DNA of 64,000 nucleotides from Ceratopteris richardii (taxonomy: Eukaryota; Streptophyta; Polypodiopsida; Polypodiales; Pteridaceae): positions 129,859,638 to 129,923,637 of the forward strand of contig CM035423.1 in assembly GCA_020310875.1 (NCBI GenBank). The letters run 5' to 3'. The first letter of the stretch is position 1, and the number at the start of each line of letters is the position of its first letter. A program made the translations under genes and the position numbers. Below, piece by piece: positions 42,943-54,629 of this stretch. A model generated the notes under the pieces. That model had not been told where the DNA came from. It ran no database searches and worked only from the letters and a program-made list of their open reading frames with translations.

Positions 42943-43977
42943 CCAGAAAGCACATGTAAATCAATGGAAAACGCACCTAAATGCGAACGGGACATGGCAA
43001 ACACTAAGGAGATTGGGCATATATTGGCCAACTATGCAGAGGGAAGCGCATAACTATGTATCAGCCTGCCCAACCTGTCAAGAACGGAATCCAGAAGAGA
43101 ACTCCACTCTATGCTACTCCACTGTAGCACCAAGATGGAGCATGCCTCTAGTAAAGTTCTTAAAGACCCAAGAGTACCCAGAAGGAGCCACTCTAGCAAG
43201 AAAACGAGCACGTGTGGAACAAAGTAAGGACTATGCTCTTATTGGAAAACAACTCTTTAAACGAGGAAGAGATAATCATTTGCGAATGTGCATTCATGAA
43301 GACGAGTATCTTGCTGTTTTAGAGATGGCACATACAGGAGCTGCAGGAGGACATTTCTCTGCAGATAAGACAGCAAAAATGATTCTCTTTGCTGGAATGT
43401 GGTGGCCAACTCTACATCAGGATGCAGCCACATATGTTCAACGATGTGATACTTGTCAACGAACAAAATACCCAATTAGAAGGGATGAAATGCCACTGAA
43501 ATCCATGATGAGTGCCAGAGCTTTTACTAAATGGTGAATAGACTTCATAGGACCTATTAGCCCCCCAGCTAAAGGATCCCATGCTGAATACATAATTGTA
43601 GCCACAGACTATCTAACCAAATGGGTGGAAGCCAAAGCAACCAAGAAAAATGACGCAAGAACTACGGCCAAGTTTCTCTTCGAGAATGTTTTCACTAGAT
43701 TTGGACTACCGATAGAAATTGTGAGTGATAGAGGTATGCATTTTGTGAATGAAGTAATAGAAGCCTTACTGAATGAATTCTTGGTAATTCATAAGAAATC
43801 AGCCCCTTATCACCCACAAGCCAATGGACAAGCCGAAAGTTCCAATAAAATATTATGCACAGTTCTCACGAAATTGTAAACAATGGTAGATCTGATTGGG
43901 ATAAACAATTACATCACGCTTTATGGGCATTTTGAGTAGCCTACAAAACCGCCATAGGCACTACTCCGTTTAACTTA
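42935..43977 (+). pseudogene. Element F integrase with two HHCC zinc domains
   Basis: Two zinc domains in tandem, each H-x6-H-x30-C-x2-C: 42953-43078 (KAHVNQWKTH ... CPTC) and 43331-43456 (MAHTGAAGGH ... CDTC). The core then has D 43607-43609, D 43727-43729 and E 43835-43837 (D-x39-D-x35-E). A TGA near 43535 replaces a Gly codon (TKW-stop-IDFIG), a one-base loss lies near 43878, and a TGA at about 43933 gives WAF-stop-VAYK, at the same codon as in E. Confidence 0.88.
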
Positions 43978-45816
43978 GTGTATGGACAGAATGCTATTTT
44001 ACCAATTGATTTCTTAATACCGACTCTCAGAGTAGCAACAACATATGAGTGGACGGGACATGAACTCTCTGCTCAATTGGATCAAATAGAGAAGCTTCAT
44101 GAAACTAGGTTACAAGCAGTAGCAGGGATTTATGCTGCTAAAAGGCGACAGAAGGCATATTTTGATGTTCATATTAAAGACAAAAATTTGAAGGAAGGAG
44201 ATTTAGTTCTGGTATATACTCTGAAACAACACGCTAAGAAGTTGCAGAAGAGAGGATATGGCCCGTTGATCATCAATCGTATATCCACGAGTGGAGCCAT
44301 CAGCTTAGCAACTCTAGATGGAGAAGTATTACCAAACTATATCAGTGGATGTCGAGTGAAGAAATTTCTAGAACCATTGACTGAAGAAACAATGTCACGA
44401 TTAATCAAGGGAAAGAATAGACGCATCGAGGAGGAACGGATACGAGAAGAAGCGAGACAGGAAGCACTAGAACGAATCAAGAAACGAAAAGAGTGGATGA
44501 GAGAGAGAGATGAGAGGTATCGACTAGGAGAAGAACTCATCCCAATGGCTAATTTTAGAGCCACTGAAAACTTAGGTCAACAGAGGACACAACCATATTT
44601 GAATGTGGGAGCAGGAAAAAAGGAATACCACTTAGTGGATGCTCTCATTGACACAGGATCCACCATAAGTTGTATCAAGTATTCATTGTTAAAAACACTC
44701 AAAGAGGAATTACGTCCATCAAAGGCACAGCTGATTGGAATAGGAGGAAAGACCACCACGTGTATAGGAGAGATTACCTTACCTCTACACCTTGGCAACA
44801 ACACTATGGAACAAAAACTCTTAGTATGTCACGATCAGGACTTATTGGAAGAGCTAGTGCTAAGTCAAGATTGGATATACGAATATGAAGTGACTATCCA
44901 CTTGGCTTTAGGATACATCTCAGCCAAGATAGGACATCGTGAAGTATTCAGCTTGCTAGACAAACGTCCAATCAAAGCCGCAAGTATAGAGCCAAAAATT
45001 CACTCTAATGAACACAGTCATGAATGTTTGTTCACTAGCACTATGGTAACCCCTTCATCAAGTGTTTCATGTGAGGACACACCGAATTCTGCTTGCACAC
45101 CGTCTTCTAATCTAGCAAGTCACCAGAGTACCATTCAATCTGGAACCAACCTTAGTGAAGCACCATGCACAAGAGAGACTAGTTCTCAGGATCATCACAA
45201 GTCTGTACCTATTAGAATATACCCCATTCCTCACACTAGACAGGCTTGGATAAGGAAGGATCAAGTAGCTGTATATCTCCTACAACAGAAACATCGCCGA
45301 CATCAGAACAATCCAGCAAAGAAGCAGACAAATGACTTTGGACGTCGAGATCAACAACGAATTGCTAGACAGTGGATTCCAAAGATAGTAGTAGCCGCCC
45401 AGTCGGACCGAACACAAATATGGATTCCCAAGCCATGCGCTCAAAGGACAATCATCAGGAAGGAAGAGTCAAGGCTCAAGAAAAATCAGTATGCTCCAAA
45501 GGCAAGACAACCAAAGATGAACAGCTGCAGGACAAAGAAGGAGTATACATTTGCACCAAAAACTATTCCAAGGTTCAAACATCAGCAAAAGCAGACGTAC
45601 AACATGAGAGGACCCACATTCATCAAGAATGTTGAAAATACAATTCATCCCAACAGAGTGAAGCAGATTTGGATGCCGAAAAGCACGACGAGCTGCATGC
45701 ATCAAACAAATACTTCAAGTTGCACACATTGGGAGTTAACAGAATCCAAAGTATCCATGATAGGGCCACATTACAAGGCCACGCATTCGGCACAATATTC
45801 TTCTATGTCAGGATAG
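43978..45816 (+). CDS. Element F integrase C-terminus, PR2 and WVPK tail
   Basis: 612 open codons. Residues 1-140 complete the integrase (YGQNAILPIDFLIPTLR, DLVLVYTLKQHAKKLQKRGYGPLIINRISTSG). A charged coil runs from about 145 to 185. A second retropepsin-like domain lies at about 205-320: ALIDTGSTISCI with Asp at codon 225 (44650-44652), LIGIGGKTTTCIGEITLPL, LLVCHDQDLLEELVLSQDWIYE. The tail is basic with the repeated motifs RQAWIRK, RQWIPK, QIWIPK, QIWMPK (about 420-575). It is homologous to 35559-37345 of E, where the tail is frameshifted. Intactness in such an old copy is notable. Confidence 0.8.
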   Translation: MYGQNAILPIDFLIPTLRVATTYEWTGHELSAQLDQIEKLHETRLQAVAGIYAAKRRQKAYFDVHIKDKNLKEGDLVLVYTLKQHAKKLQKRGYGPLIINRISTSGAISLATLDGEVLPNYISGCRVKKFLEPLTEETMSRLIKGKNRRIEEERIREEARQEALERIKKRKEWMRERDERYRLGEELIPMANFRATENLGQQRTQPYLNVGAGKKEYHLVDALIDTGSTISCIKYSLLKTLKEELRPSKAQLIGIGGKTTTCIGEITLPLHLGNNTMEQKLLVCHDQDLLEELVLSQDWIYEYEVTIHLALGYISAKIGHREVFSLLDKRPIKAASIEPKIHSNEHSHECLFTSTMVTPSSSVSCEDTPNSACTPSSNLASHQSTIQSGTNLSEAPCTRETSSQDHHKSVPIRIYPIPHTRQAWIRKDQVAVYLLQQKHRRHQNNPAKKQTNDFGRRDQQRIARQWIPKIVVAAQSDRTQIWIPKPCAQRTIIRKEESRLKKNQYAPKARQPKMNSCRTKKEYTFAPKTIPRFKHQQKQTYNMRGPTFIKNVENTIHPNRVKQIWMPKSTTSCMHQTNTSSCTHWELTESKVSMIGPHYKATHSAQYSSMSG

Positions 45817-46104
45817 TGAAGCACATTTCCCTCTTGGGAAATAGGAGAGCACTTGTACATAATTTAAAGAAACTTACAAAAGAATAATAATCGCTTCGGC
45901 TATGAACTCACTTTTCTGCTTTTCTTTCAACAAAAAACATAAAAATACCTAAAAATATGAAAAAATCCTAGGTATTACCTTTCTCACACCCACGGGGAAG
46001 GGACGACACCATTCACTCGGAGCAATGTCAATCTTAGGAAAAACAAATGAAGGAGGATTTTTGATACTATATGGCCACTAATTCATACTCTATATTGAGA
46101 GCAG
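45817..46104 (+). other. Element F spacer between PR2 and ORF-AB
   Basis: No gene. AT-rich with short direct AAAATAC repeats. It ends TTGAGAGCAG directly before the ORF-AB ATG, which could serve as a splice acceptor as proposed for E, though the pyrimidine tract is weak. Confidence 0.4.
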
Positions 46105-49100
46105 ATGGCATCTACTAATTCCGAAGCGACTCAAGAGGAAGAGGGTCAGCTTCTTCCACTAGAATCCATAACAAAAGCAAGAGGCCATTGGTTTCTGGAT
46201 GACCAACCGGTGTCGGACCTTATTTTCATGGCAACCATAAAGATCATGGATAGGGATCACTACTTCCCTATTATGTGGCAAGACTTCAAGACTATTATAC
46301 AAGGATTACCTCGCATGGTGGATGTCTGGACACAAGCAGGAATAGAGGCATTTCTAAAACTTCCTATTTATTTGCCAGATTTTCAAAGATGCACGCAAGT
46401 GATGAACACACTTTAGCCTGCAGCGAATAGGATATCAGTTCCTGAGGCACGTGTATTGGACAAAGTGGGTACTTGGAAAACCATACAATTCACTCATGAC
46501 TTAATCAACAAAGCTTTCGGATGGAATCAAGAAGGAATCACCAATGTCAAAGAGGAATGTCATGATCCAAAAAAGAGATCCTTTTTGGATATTAATAGAA
46601 CAGATATTGAAGATGTTGTCCGCTTAGTGCATCAGCACTTCTGTTTCCCATGTATGCATAGATATACAGCCCCGCAAAAGATTGTCGTACAACTATTATC
46701 ACTGGCTATGAGGCAAGTTGGCAATAAAGTAAACATGACGCCTTATGTTCAAGACCGATTATTTGAAGCCAAGAAGAAGTTTCTCAATGGCAGTTCAGCT
46801 TTGACCTTACTCATATATGAGGCACTTGATATGAAAAACTGCCTATGTGAGATGCCAACCTCAGAAGGGTTAGCCAAATATGCCATGTCTGCTATGGTTC
46901 CCAAGAAAAAAAAAAGAAGCTATTGCCGTGGAAGAAGCAGGAACCAGTTCACAAAAATCCATGAGGGGTACAAAGCGCCTGAGAGAGGAAGAAGCCCAAG
47001 CTACACCTCAGTCAAAGAGGACACATACATTACCAAAGATTCCTGTAGCACAAATACCAATCACAAAGAGAGACCTCTCCGCAGCCCTAGAAGAGACACA
47101 TCAATACATGCAAGGGCAAGTGAATCTAAATATTCAAGGTCATCACTACAGACAAGCAAGTAAAGAAAAGCAACAACAGAGTAAATAAAAGACCCCAGAA
47201 CAAGCCGCCAGATGTAAAGCACTGGGCTTAGAAGATTCAAGGTCCAACGAAGAATCTAGTCCTGAGAAAGATACATTGGATACTGATATAAGGACAGAAA
47301 CTCATGAGGAAGAATGGACGGAAATTAATCAAGTTGAAGTCACACCGGACAACCAACAGTCGCAAGCGAAAAACATAAAACAACATGTGGACAATGTGCA
47401 TGTGATTCAACTAAATGACCAATCAAAGATAAGTGTGAAGGAAGTTCCCGTGAATAATAAAACTCCCAGGCCACCTATCAAAGAAGAAATACAAACTCCA
47501 GTGAATGTGGAATCAGGTTTACTACAAAACAAAGCGCCAACTGTGATCGAGGTGCCAGACGATACACCACAAAGCAAGATCGACCACATGGAGGCTGAGC
47601 CAAGCATACAACTCCACATTAGGCAGCCCCATGACACTACATTACACATAGCACAAGGAAAAGATGTGACAACAGGAGCAGAACCGAGTATCCCAAAAAC
47701 ATGGTTAAATGTGGATGTCACACAATTGAAACCTGTGGTCAAGCAGATGATACAAACGGCCATGGATACACAGCAACAGATGATGGATACAGATGCAGAC
47801 TATGACAAAGCCATGAGGGAAAAGAATCAATTCCAAATTATGAGTGAACAACTATCCGCACAACTAATTCAGGCCCAGAAAGAGATTGCAGACAAAGGAA
47901 TGGAGTTACTCAAGGTAAAGACACAATGTGATACATTGATGACCCAGCATCACCAACTCTAGGCACAGCTCACAGACCTACAAAGATTACATGAAGCCAG
48001 CGAGGCCGACAAAGAGAGAATGAAAGCTAGAAGCACCTTGCTCGAGACCCAATTAAAGGTATACATGGAAGAAAATGACAGTTTACGAAATAGAAATAAA
48101 GAACTCATGAAGTCATTGCTATACAATCAACCTCTCGAAAAGCAAGAAACAACAGATGTTGATCAGAAAGAGTTAAGAGACCAGATTGCAAAATATACAG
48201 AATTGCTACAACAAGAGTAAGCATTAAGAACCAAATGGGAGCAGAACTACATTCAAGAAACAAATGAGCTAAAAAAGCAGTTGAATACAGCCCATGGGAA
48301 ACATGCAACAAGTTACAGCAAAAACATGGACAATATAGCAGAAATTGGCAATGAACTGCTTACAGCGAAGGAAGCGCTCAGAGCAGCAATGCAAGAAGTG
48401 AAAGAAAAGAATGAACGCATAGAAGAATTAGAGATCCAAGTCAAACAGAAAGCACCAATCGGGACACTAGTAGAGCCAACGAAAGAGAATCCTACTGACG
48501 AGGTAGAGGTACGTCCTCTATCTCCCCCGATTTATAATTCTCCAATACACGAACAGATGGCGGGCATACATGATGATCATCCAATGCCATATACTACAGA
48601 AATAAGTCAGAAGGAACGGGCACTAGTGGTGTCCCGGTTGACAGAAAGTTTTGAAAACGAAGTCATCAAAGTCATGAAAGAAGCAAAGATTAAAGGTAAA
48701 GACTTAGAGAAGATAATGAAGCCTTTCAACATTTTGTATGGATTATTGAAAGAGAAAACAAGACACTATATAAAGAAGATTACAAAGACAAGTCCAGACG
48801 AGCAGCTAAACTTTAAACATGACACATTCACTTACACTCAAGAAGAATTTGAAGCTGCACAACATGTTTGGAGAAGAAAGTTTTTGGAGAAACATCCTAC
48901 ACTACGGGTGCATTGGCAAGCAGCACCATATTTCCTACAGGTAAACCCTTCATTTTGTCCTATACCACGTCGAAGAGAAACCAGGGAATTTTTGGACATG
49001 CAAAAAAATGGTGCTATAAATAAACACTGGCTCAATTACCCTCTGCTTCCAAGTCCGCCACATAATTGTCTACCTACGGAAGAGTACATGGTAAAAACCA

Positions 49101-49381
49101 TTGAATTTTGGCTGCAAAGTTATGCAACGGTACCCGATTTAACTGTAAAGATGACAAATAAAATACTCAGTATGATACTTACAATATTGAAGGTCTTCAA
49201 ACACGCGGCCTATACATTTTTTAATTTCATTGGTATTAATCAGGGAACAGAGATCCTCATTTTTTATCTGTCTGTTATGCCTAGCCGACCAACCATAATG
49301 GCTTATTATTCCAGGCTTATGTTCTTGCCAAGTACATATATGCAAACGTTTGAGGAAGCATTTTTTACAGGATTTTTTTAG
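46105..49381 (+). pseudogene. Element F accessory ORF-AB (broken)
   Basis: Homologue of E parts A and B. The N-terminal domain is at 46105-46860 (GHWFLDD, WQDFKTIIQGLPRMVDVW, LPDFQRC, HQHFCFPCMHRYTAPQK), with TAG at 46414-46416. An A-run near 46905 shifts the frame; the rest then reads in one frame from 46880 to 49381, with stops near 47186, 47960 and 48218. The middle is acidic and Gln/Thr-rich, with a long coiled coil at about 47780-48440. The C-terminal domain at 48600-49381 has WRRKFLEKHPTLRVHW, NPSFCPIPRRRETR, KHWLNYPLLP and LPSTYMQTFEEAFFTGF. TAG at 49379-49381; similarity continues a little beyond. Parts A and B are one frame here, supporting a single protein. Confidence 0.78.
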
Positions 49382-50260
49382 ATAGATTCCGAAATCTTTT
49401 TAAAGATGTCATCTGATTTGAATGCCAGATTAGTGGCATATGAACTGAGCTTCTTTGCCGACCACAGACAGCCACCTAAAAATGGAGTAAAGGAAGAACA
49501 ATGGAAATAGTTAATGATACGTGAAGCCAATTTGCTTAATGAAACAGAGCAAAAAATATATAGAACATACTCCCGTCGACTGTCAAAGCCTGTCGGGGAC
49601 GATAGAGTACAGGAGGGGGGCAGTGTTCAGGGAGAATCAAGCAAAAAGAAGAAAAGAAGAAGACAACGAAAGAAGCTTCAATAGAAAGATCATATCTGAA
49701 GACATATCTCTGCAAGAAGCCCCGCAGGGGTGCAACAACGATCTCTGCACAGAGCCCCGTAGGGGCACGCATCAAGGAAAACCACGTAAGTGGAAGGAGG
49801 GACCAGGGCCAAGAAAGTATCCATGAAGAAGTGCAAGAAGATATCCAGCAGTTCCGAAACCACAGGAGGGTGCTTCAACCTCTTGATCTTTGGAAGGTCC
49901 AGATCGAAGACTGAAGCATCACATCCTCATACCTTCCACTGGTGGCATGCGTGGCAACCCGACTTATAAGGCAAGACAAATACATCAGGCCTAGAGGATG
50001 TAAATCAAGAATTAAGAAGAGGCCATCAAAACCAAACACCTGTTTAACCAACAGGCAGAACTAACCAAGGGTTGCGGGCGATGAAAAGAAAATAACAGGC
50101 AGTACAAATGCATCAGGCCCAAAGAATGTAAAAGAAGAATCAAGGACAGGGCCCCTAAAACGTAATGCCAATCTAACCAGTAGGCCGAACTGACCAAAAG
50201 ATGCATGCGGACAACAAACTGAAGACAAGAAGTAAAGCCTGTCAAGGGACGATAGAGACG
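49382..50260 (+). other. Element F 3' region between ORF-AB and PPT
   Basis: The frame continues as a basic tail to about 49690 with stops. The rest shows no gene. It has two partial repeats: the PVG-DDRVQEGGSV-coding stretch near 49590 resembles GCCTGTCAAGGGACGATAGAGACGAAGAGGGGGAGAG at the PPT, and CATCAGGCC-AGAATGTAAA-AAGAATCAAG occurs near 49990 and again near 50110. Confidence 0.5.
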
Positions 50261-50273
50261 AAGAGGGGGAGAG
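50261..50273 (+). other. Element F polypurine tract
   Basis: AAGAGGGGGAGAG directly before the 3' LTR. Confidence 0.9.
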
Positions 50274-51161
50274 TGTTGTAGAGCAAAGAAAGCACAAGGC
50301 AGAGAAAAAGACAAGCCCCAAAATTTTTTCGATTTGGACACCCAATTTTTGTATTATAACCATTCTTGTAATATATTTTCCGATGTAAATGCACTAAAGG
50401 AGTCCTCTAGATGCATCCCCACAGAAGATTAGAAGCTTACCCATGTAAATTAGTAGGAAATTAGTCTTTTAGTGAATAAAGTGCCGGTCTCTTGTATGAA
50501 AGGAACATTTTTAAGGCACAAGTATATAAGTCAATTTGTGACTCTTTGTAAGGACTTTTGGCCATTGTGAGAATCAAGAGCACAGAAATTCGAATTTGTG
50601 TCTTCTCCTCTCTGTATCTTCTTCCTTGTGAGCTTGTATGCTTGTGTATTGCTTGAAAAGAGTGTAGGGAAGTGTTGTCTATCCATGAAAGTGTTTGTTT
50701 ACTGTTGTTAAGGTGTGTGCGAAGTGTAGGAAGTGTTGAAGTGTAGGAAGGTCATTCCCACGACTTAGTATTCTGCTCATAACTTGAAGTAAAAGTGTCA
50801 GAATTGAGTGAAACTATTGCCATTGGATGCGTCTTCTTGAGAGCTTCGAAATGCATATGCTATTTGCTATATTTGGAGTCTGCAGCTGAGAGAAAAGCTC
50901 AATTTGCTGTTGGCTGCTGTTCCAAGTATCGTGACACCATGACTAACTGTTGAAGCTTGTTGGGATTAGTATTTGCCTTGTTTGCACTCTTTGAGTAACT
51001 CATTTGCATTGATCATCATTTGAATGCATGTCTTCATACACTCGGCTAGAAATACTCATCGGATTGATAATTAAAGCGTGAATCCCCACTATATGCACTT
51101 GAGGGGGATTGAGGTATAGTCTCTTTCTCCACAAGTCCCTAAGTTGGTTTTTAGGTACACA
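50274..51161 (+). repeat. Element F 3' LTR
   Basis: About 888 bp, paired with 10542-11432. TATATAAG at 50523-50530. It is followed by (C)GGTAATCAG, the resumed copia A gag. No clean 5-bp TSD: the left flank is TAGAG. Confidence 0.9.
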
Positions 51162-54100
51162 CGGTAATCAGAATAACAACAAGAAGGCTTGTTGGATCTG
51201 TGGATTGAGTAATCATTTGGCTCATGACTGTTGGCACAATCAACGAGGATCAAACCAGAATCAAAACAACAATAGCAGAGGCCGAGGTGGAAGATATCAA
51301 AGTAATTTTCAAGAGGTAGACAAAGTCAAAGAGGAGGCTATGGTAGAGGTGGAGGAAGAAGTTGGGGACAGAATCAATCCTACAACACCACCTACTACAA
51401 CTATGCAAATGACACACAGAATGAAAGGCATACATCATTGATGATGAATTCAATCATCACATCAGATAAAGAAGATCTAAAGGTATTTTACATTGACTCT
51501 GGATGTTCTAATCATTTGTCAGGAAACATAGAATTGATGTCAGAATTGGAAAAAGGCATTTCTAGTCACACAATTCAAACGGGTGATAATACAAGACATA
51601 GTGTACATTCCATTGGAAAAGTGAAATGCAAGAGTGGAGCAGATTTGCTAACCAATGTTTTGTATGTTCCTACAATACCTAAAAACTTGATTAGTGTGGG
51701 ACAGATAGTTGAAAAAGGTTTTCAAGTCAGGTTGACAAATGAAGGAGTATTTGTTGAAGATCCAGAGAATGGATATAATCAGATTGTCTCTGGTAAGAAA
51801 GAAGGTAGACTCTTTACTTTAAGAGTGCAAGGGAACATTGGTCAAGCTTTGCTCACACATGGTGAAGGAGTGATTACATAACTTGATCTCTGGCATAAGA
51901 GATTTAGGTCATTTCAATGAAAGAGGAATTAAAGCTATGGTTGCTAATCAGTCTGTACTAGGATTACCAAATGTGCAAAGTCAACATATGGTTTATAAAT
52001 ATGAACCATGTCAAATGGGTAAAGCACGCAGGTTACCATTTCAGAAGAAAGGATTCAAACATGATGGAGTACTTGAGCTCATTCATACAGATGTATGGGG
52101 ACCAACAAAAGAAGGATCTATCAGTGGCTCAAGGTATTATGTTCTTTTCATTGATGATGCTACAAGATGGATAACATTATATGTTTTGAAGGAAAGATCA
52201 GAAGTGTATGGAGCCTTCAAGAATTTTCATGCATATGCAGAGAGAGTCACAGGTCAAAAGCTTAAAAGACTGAGATCTGATGGAGGGGGAGAATACTTCT
52301 CCCAAGAGTTCAATGATTATCTTTGGAATGCAGGTATTAAGAGAGAAATAACCTGCAGGTATACACCACAACAAAATGGTGTAGCAAAAAGGAGAAACAG
52401 GACTTTGGTTGAGTTTGCTAGAGCTATGCTGAAGGAGAAGAATTGTCCAAATTATCTTTGGGTTGAGGCTGTAAGTACAGCTACATATCTTGTGAATAGA
52501 TTACCATGTGCAGCTCTCAATGGAATGACTCCATATGAAGCTTGGTGGGGTAAGAAACCAACACTAGATCATTGTAAAGTGTTTGGATCAATTGCATATG
52601 CTTATGTTCCATCACAACTTAGACATAAACTTGAACCAAAGGTAGAAAAATATGTGTTCATTGGTTATGATGAAAAGCAGATGGGTTTCAGGTTGTGGAA
52701 TCCTCTAACCAAACAATTTCTTGTTTCTAGAGATTTTACATTTGATGAACAGAAAAGTTGGTATGCAAATCAAAGTAATACAGCTGAAGAATTTGAAGAA
52801 GAGGTAAGAAGGTGTGAGAAAGGAAAATCAATTGTGCAGGTGAATAGAGATGAAGACTATATGCAAGCAAGTACATCCAGAAGTGGATTAACAAGAAGGA
52901 ATGAAGAAGCTCCTATATTTGATGAAGAGGTGTATCCAGACACTTATGAAGAATGTGAACCAAGAAGGTCAAGCAGGACAAGAAAACAACCAGAAAGGTA
53001 TTCTTATGATACTTCTTACATAACTCAGAAGAACTATGCATATATGGTCAAAGATGATGAAGAACCTCAGAACTATGATGAAGCTAAAGGTAAGAAGCAA
53101 TGGGAAGAAGCAATGAAGGAAGAGTTTAATGCACTAGAGGGGAACAAGACATGGGAACTTGTTCCTAAACCAAATGGTAAGAAAGTAATTGGAAATAAAT
53201 GTGTTTATAAAGTGAAGAAGCTTGCAGATGGAAGTATAGCTAGATACAAAGCTAGACTAGTGGTGAAAGGCTATGCCCAAACCTATGGCATAGATTATGA
53301 TGAGACATTCAGTCCTGTAGCTAAGATGTCAACTATAAGGACAATCATTGCTATTGCAGCTCCAAAAGGATGGACCCTAAGTCAATTGGATATAAAGAAT
53401 GCATTCTTGAATGGATATATATCAGATGAGGTATATATGGAACAACCTCAAGGGTTTATAGATTCCAGGTATCCAAATTTTGTTTACAGGTTGAGAAGAG
53501 CATTGTATGGATTGAAGCAAGCTCCAAGAGCATGAACTATCGACTGGTGAAGTATCTGAATGAACTTGGATATCAAAGTTCAAAAGCAGAACCAAGTCTA
53601 CTCATCAAAAGATAAGAGGAAGGTACAATCTACATTTGTATTTATGTAGATGACATTATAATCACAGGTACTTCAGATGAAGGAATCAAGGAGGTAAAGA
53701 GGTTACTTGAGAAAGAGTTTAAGATCAGTGACCTAGGAAAGTTGTCATACTTTCTTGGAATGGAAGTCACTTATACAGATCATGGCATATATGTATCACA
53801 AGAAAGGTATCTTCTGAATCTATTGAAGAAGTTTGATATGGAAAATTGCAGAGAAGCTTCAACTCCACTTGAAGTTAATCACAAGCTCAATAAATATGAT
53901 GGTGCAGAATACAAAGATATGAGGAAGTATCAATCTCTTGTGGGTAGTTTGATTTATGCTACACTAACAAGACCTGATCTTAGTTATGCATTGGGAGTTT
54001 TATCATAGTTCATGCATTGTCCAAAGGACCCACATTGGATTGCAGGTCAAAGAGTTCTCAGATATATCAAAGGAACTATAAATGAAGGATTATATTATCC

Positions 54101-54592
54101 TTTTACATCAGATTTGAAGTTGAGAGCATATAGTGACTCAGACTGGGCAGGTAATCAAGATGACAGGAGATCACCACATGGATACATGATATATATTGGT
54201 GATAGTTTGTAAGTTGGTGTTCAAAGAAACAACATACAGTAGCATTATCATCAACTAAAGTTGAGTACAAAGGACTTGTGGAAGCAGCTAAGGAGGTCAT
54301 ATGGATGCAGACATTGTTCAAAAGCTTCGGCATTGATCAAGGTACACCTACAATACATGGAGATAATATGAGTTCACTTTATCTTGCAGCAAATCTAGTT
54401 TTTCATGCAAGGACAAAGCACATAGAGATACATTATCGTTTCCTGAGAGAAAAGGTAATGGAGAAAGAAATTGAAGTGGAGTACATTTCTACAAAAGATC
54501 AGATAGCAGACATAATGACAAAGAGCTTGGATGGTGTGAAGACCAGCAGATTCAAAAGCATGGCAGGAGTGAAAGAAAAGAAGATGGTATGA
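51162..54592 (+). pseudogene. Element A gag end and pol (copia), broken
   Basis: Resumes at the Gag zinc knuckle CWICGLSNHLAHDC (51190-51235). A one-base loss near 51315 shifts the frame. Protease YIDSGCSNHLSG is near 51490. A TAA (51879-51881) replaces GAA and an extra T follows near 51903. Integrase and the RT start are open at 51883-53535; a small loss at 53535 shifts the frame. RT with YVDD is near 53645. RNase H is at 53742-54592 with a TAG near 54009 and a loss near 54207. Domain order and sequence match copia B closely, but decay is far more advanced. Confidence 0.9.
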
Positions 54593-54619
54593 AGAAACAA
54601 GTAATGTCAATTAGTGATT

Positions 54620-54628
54620 GAGGGGGAG
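54620..54628 (+). other. Element A polypurine tract
   Basis: GAGGGGGAG one base before the 3' LTR, identical to that of copia B. Confidence 0.9.
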
Positions 54629-54629
54629 C

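Larger units (their letters stand above)
10542..51161 (+). mobile_element. Element F: giant Ty3/gypsy (Athila/Tat-like), split by E
   Basis: A non-chromoviral gypsy element inserted in the copia A gag. LTRs are at 10542-11432 and 50274-51161, with a perfect tRNA-Asp PBS and a PPT. Its interior holds gag, PR1, RT, RNase H, two HHCC domains, integrase, PR2 and ORF-AB. The sequence is interrupted at 18693-42420 by element E; without it F is about 16.9 kb. No chromodomain follows integrase. All coding parts carry stops or frameshifts. Its LTR is unrelated to that of E although the proteins are homologous. Confidence 0.88.
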
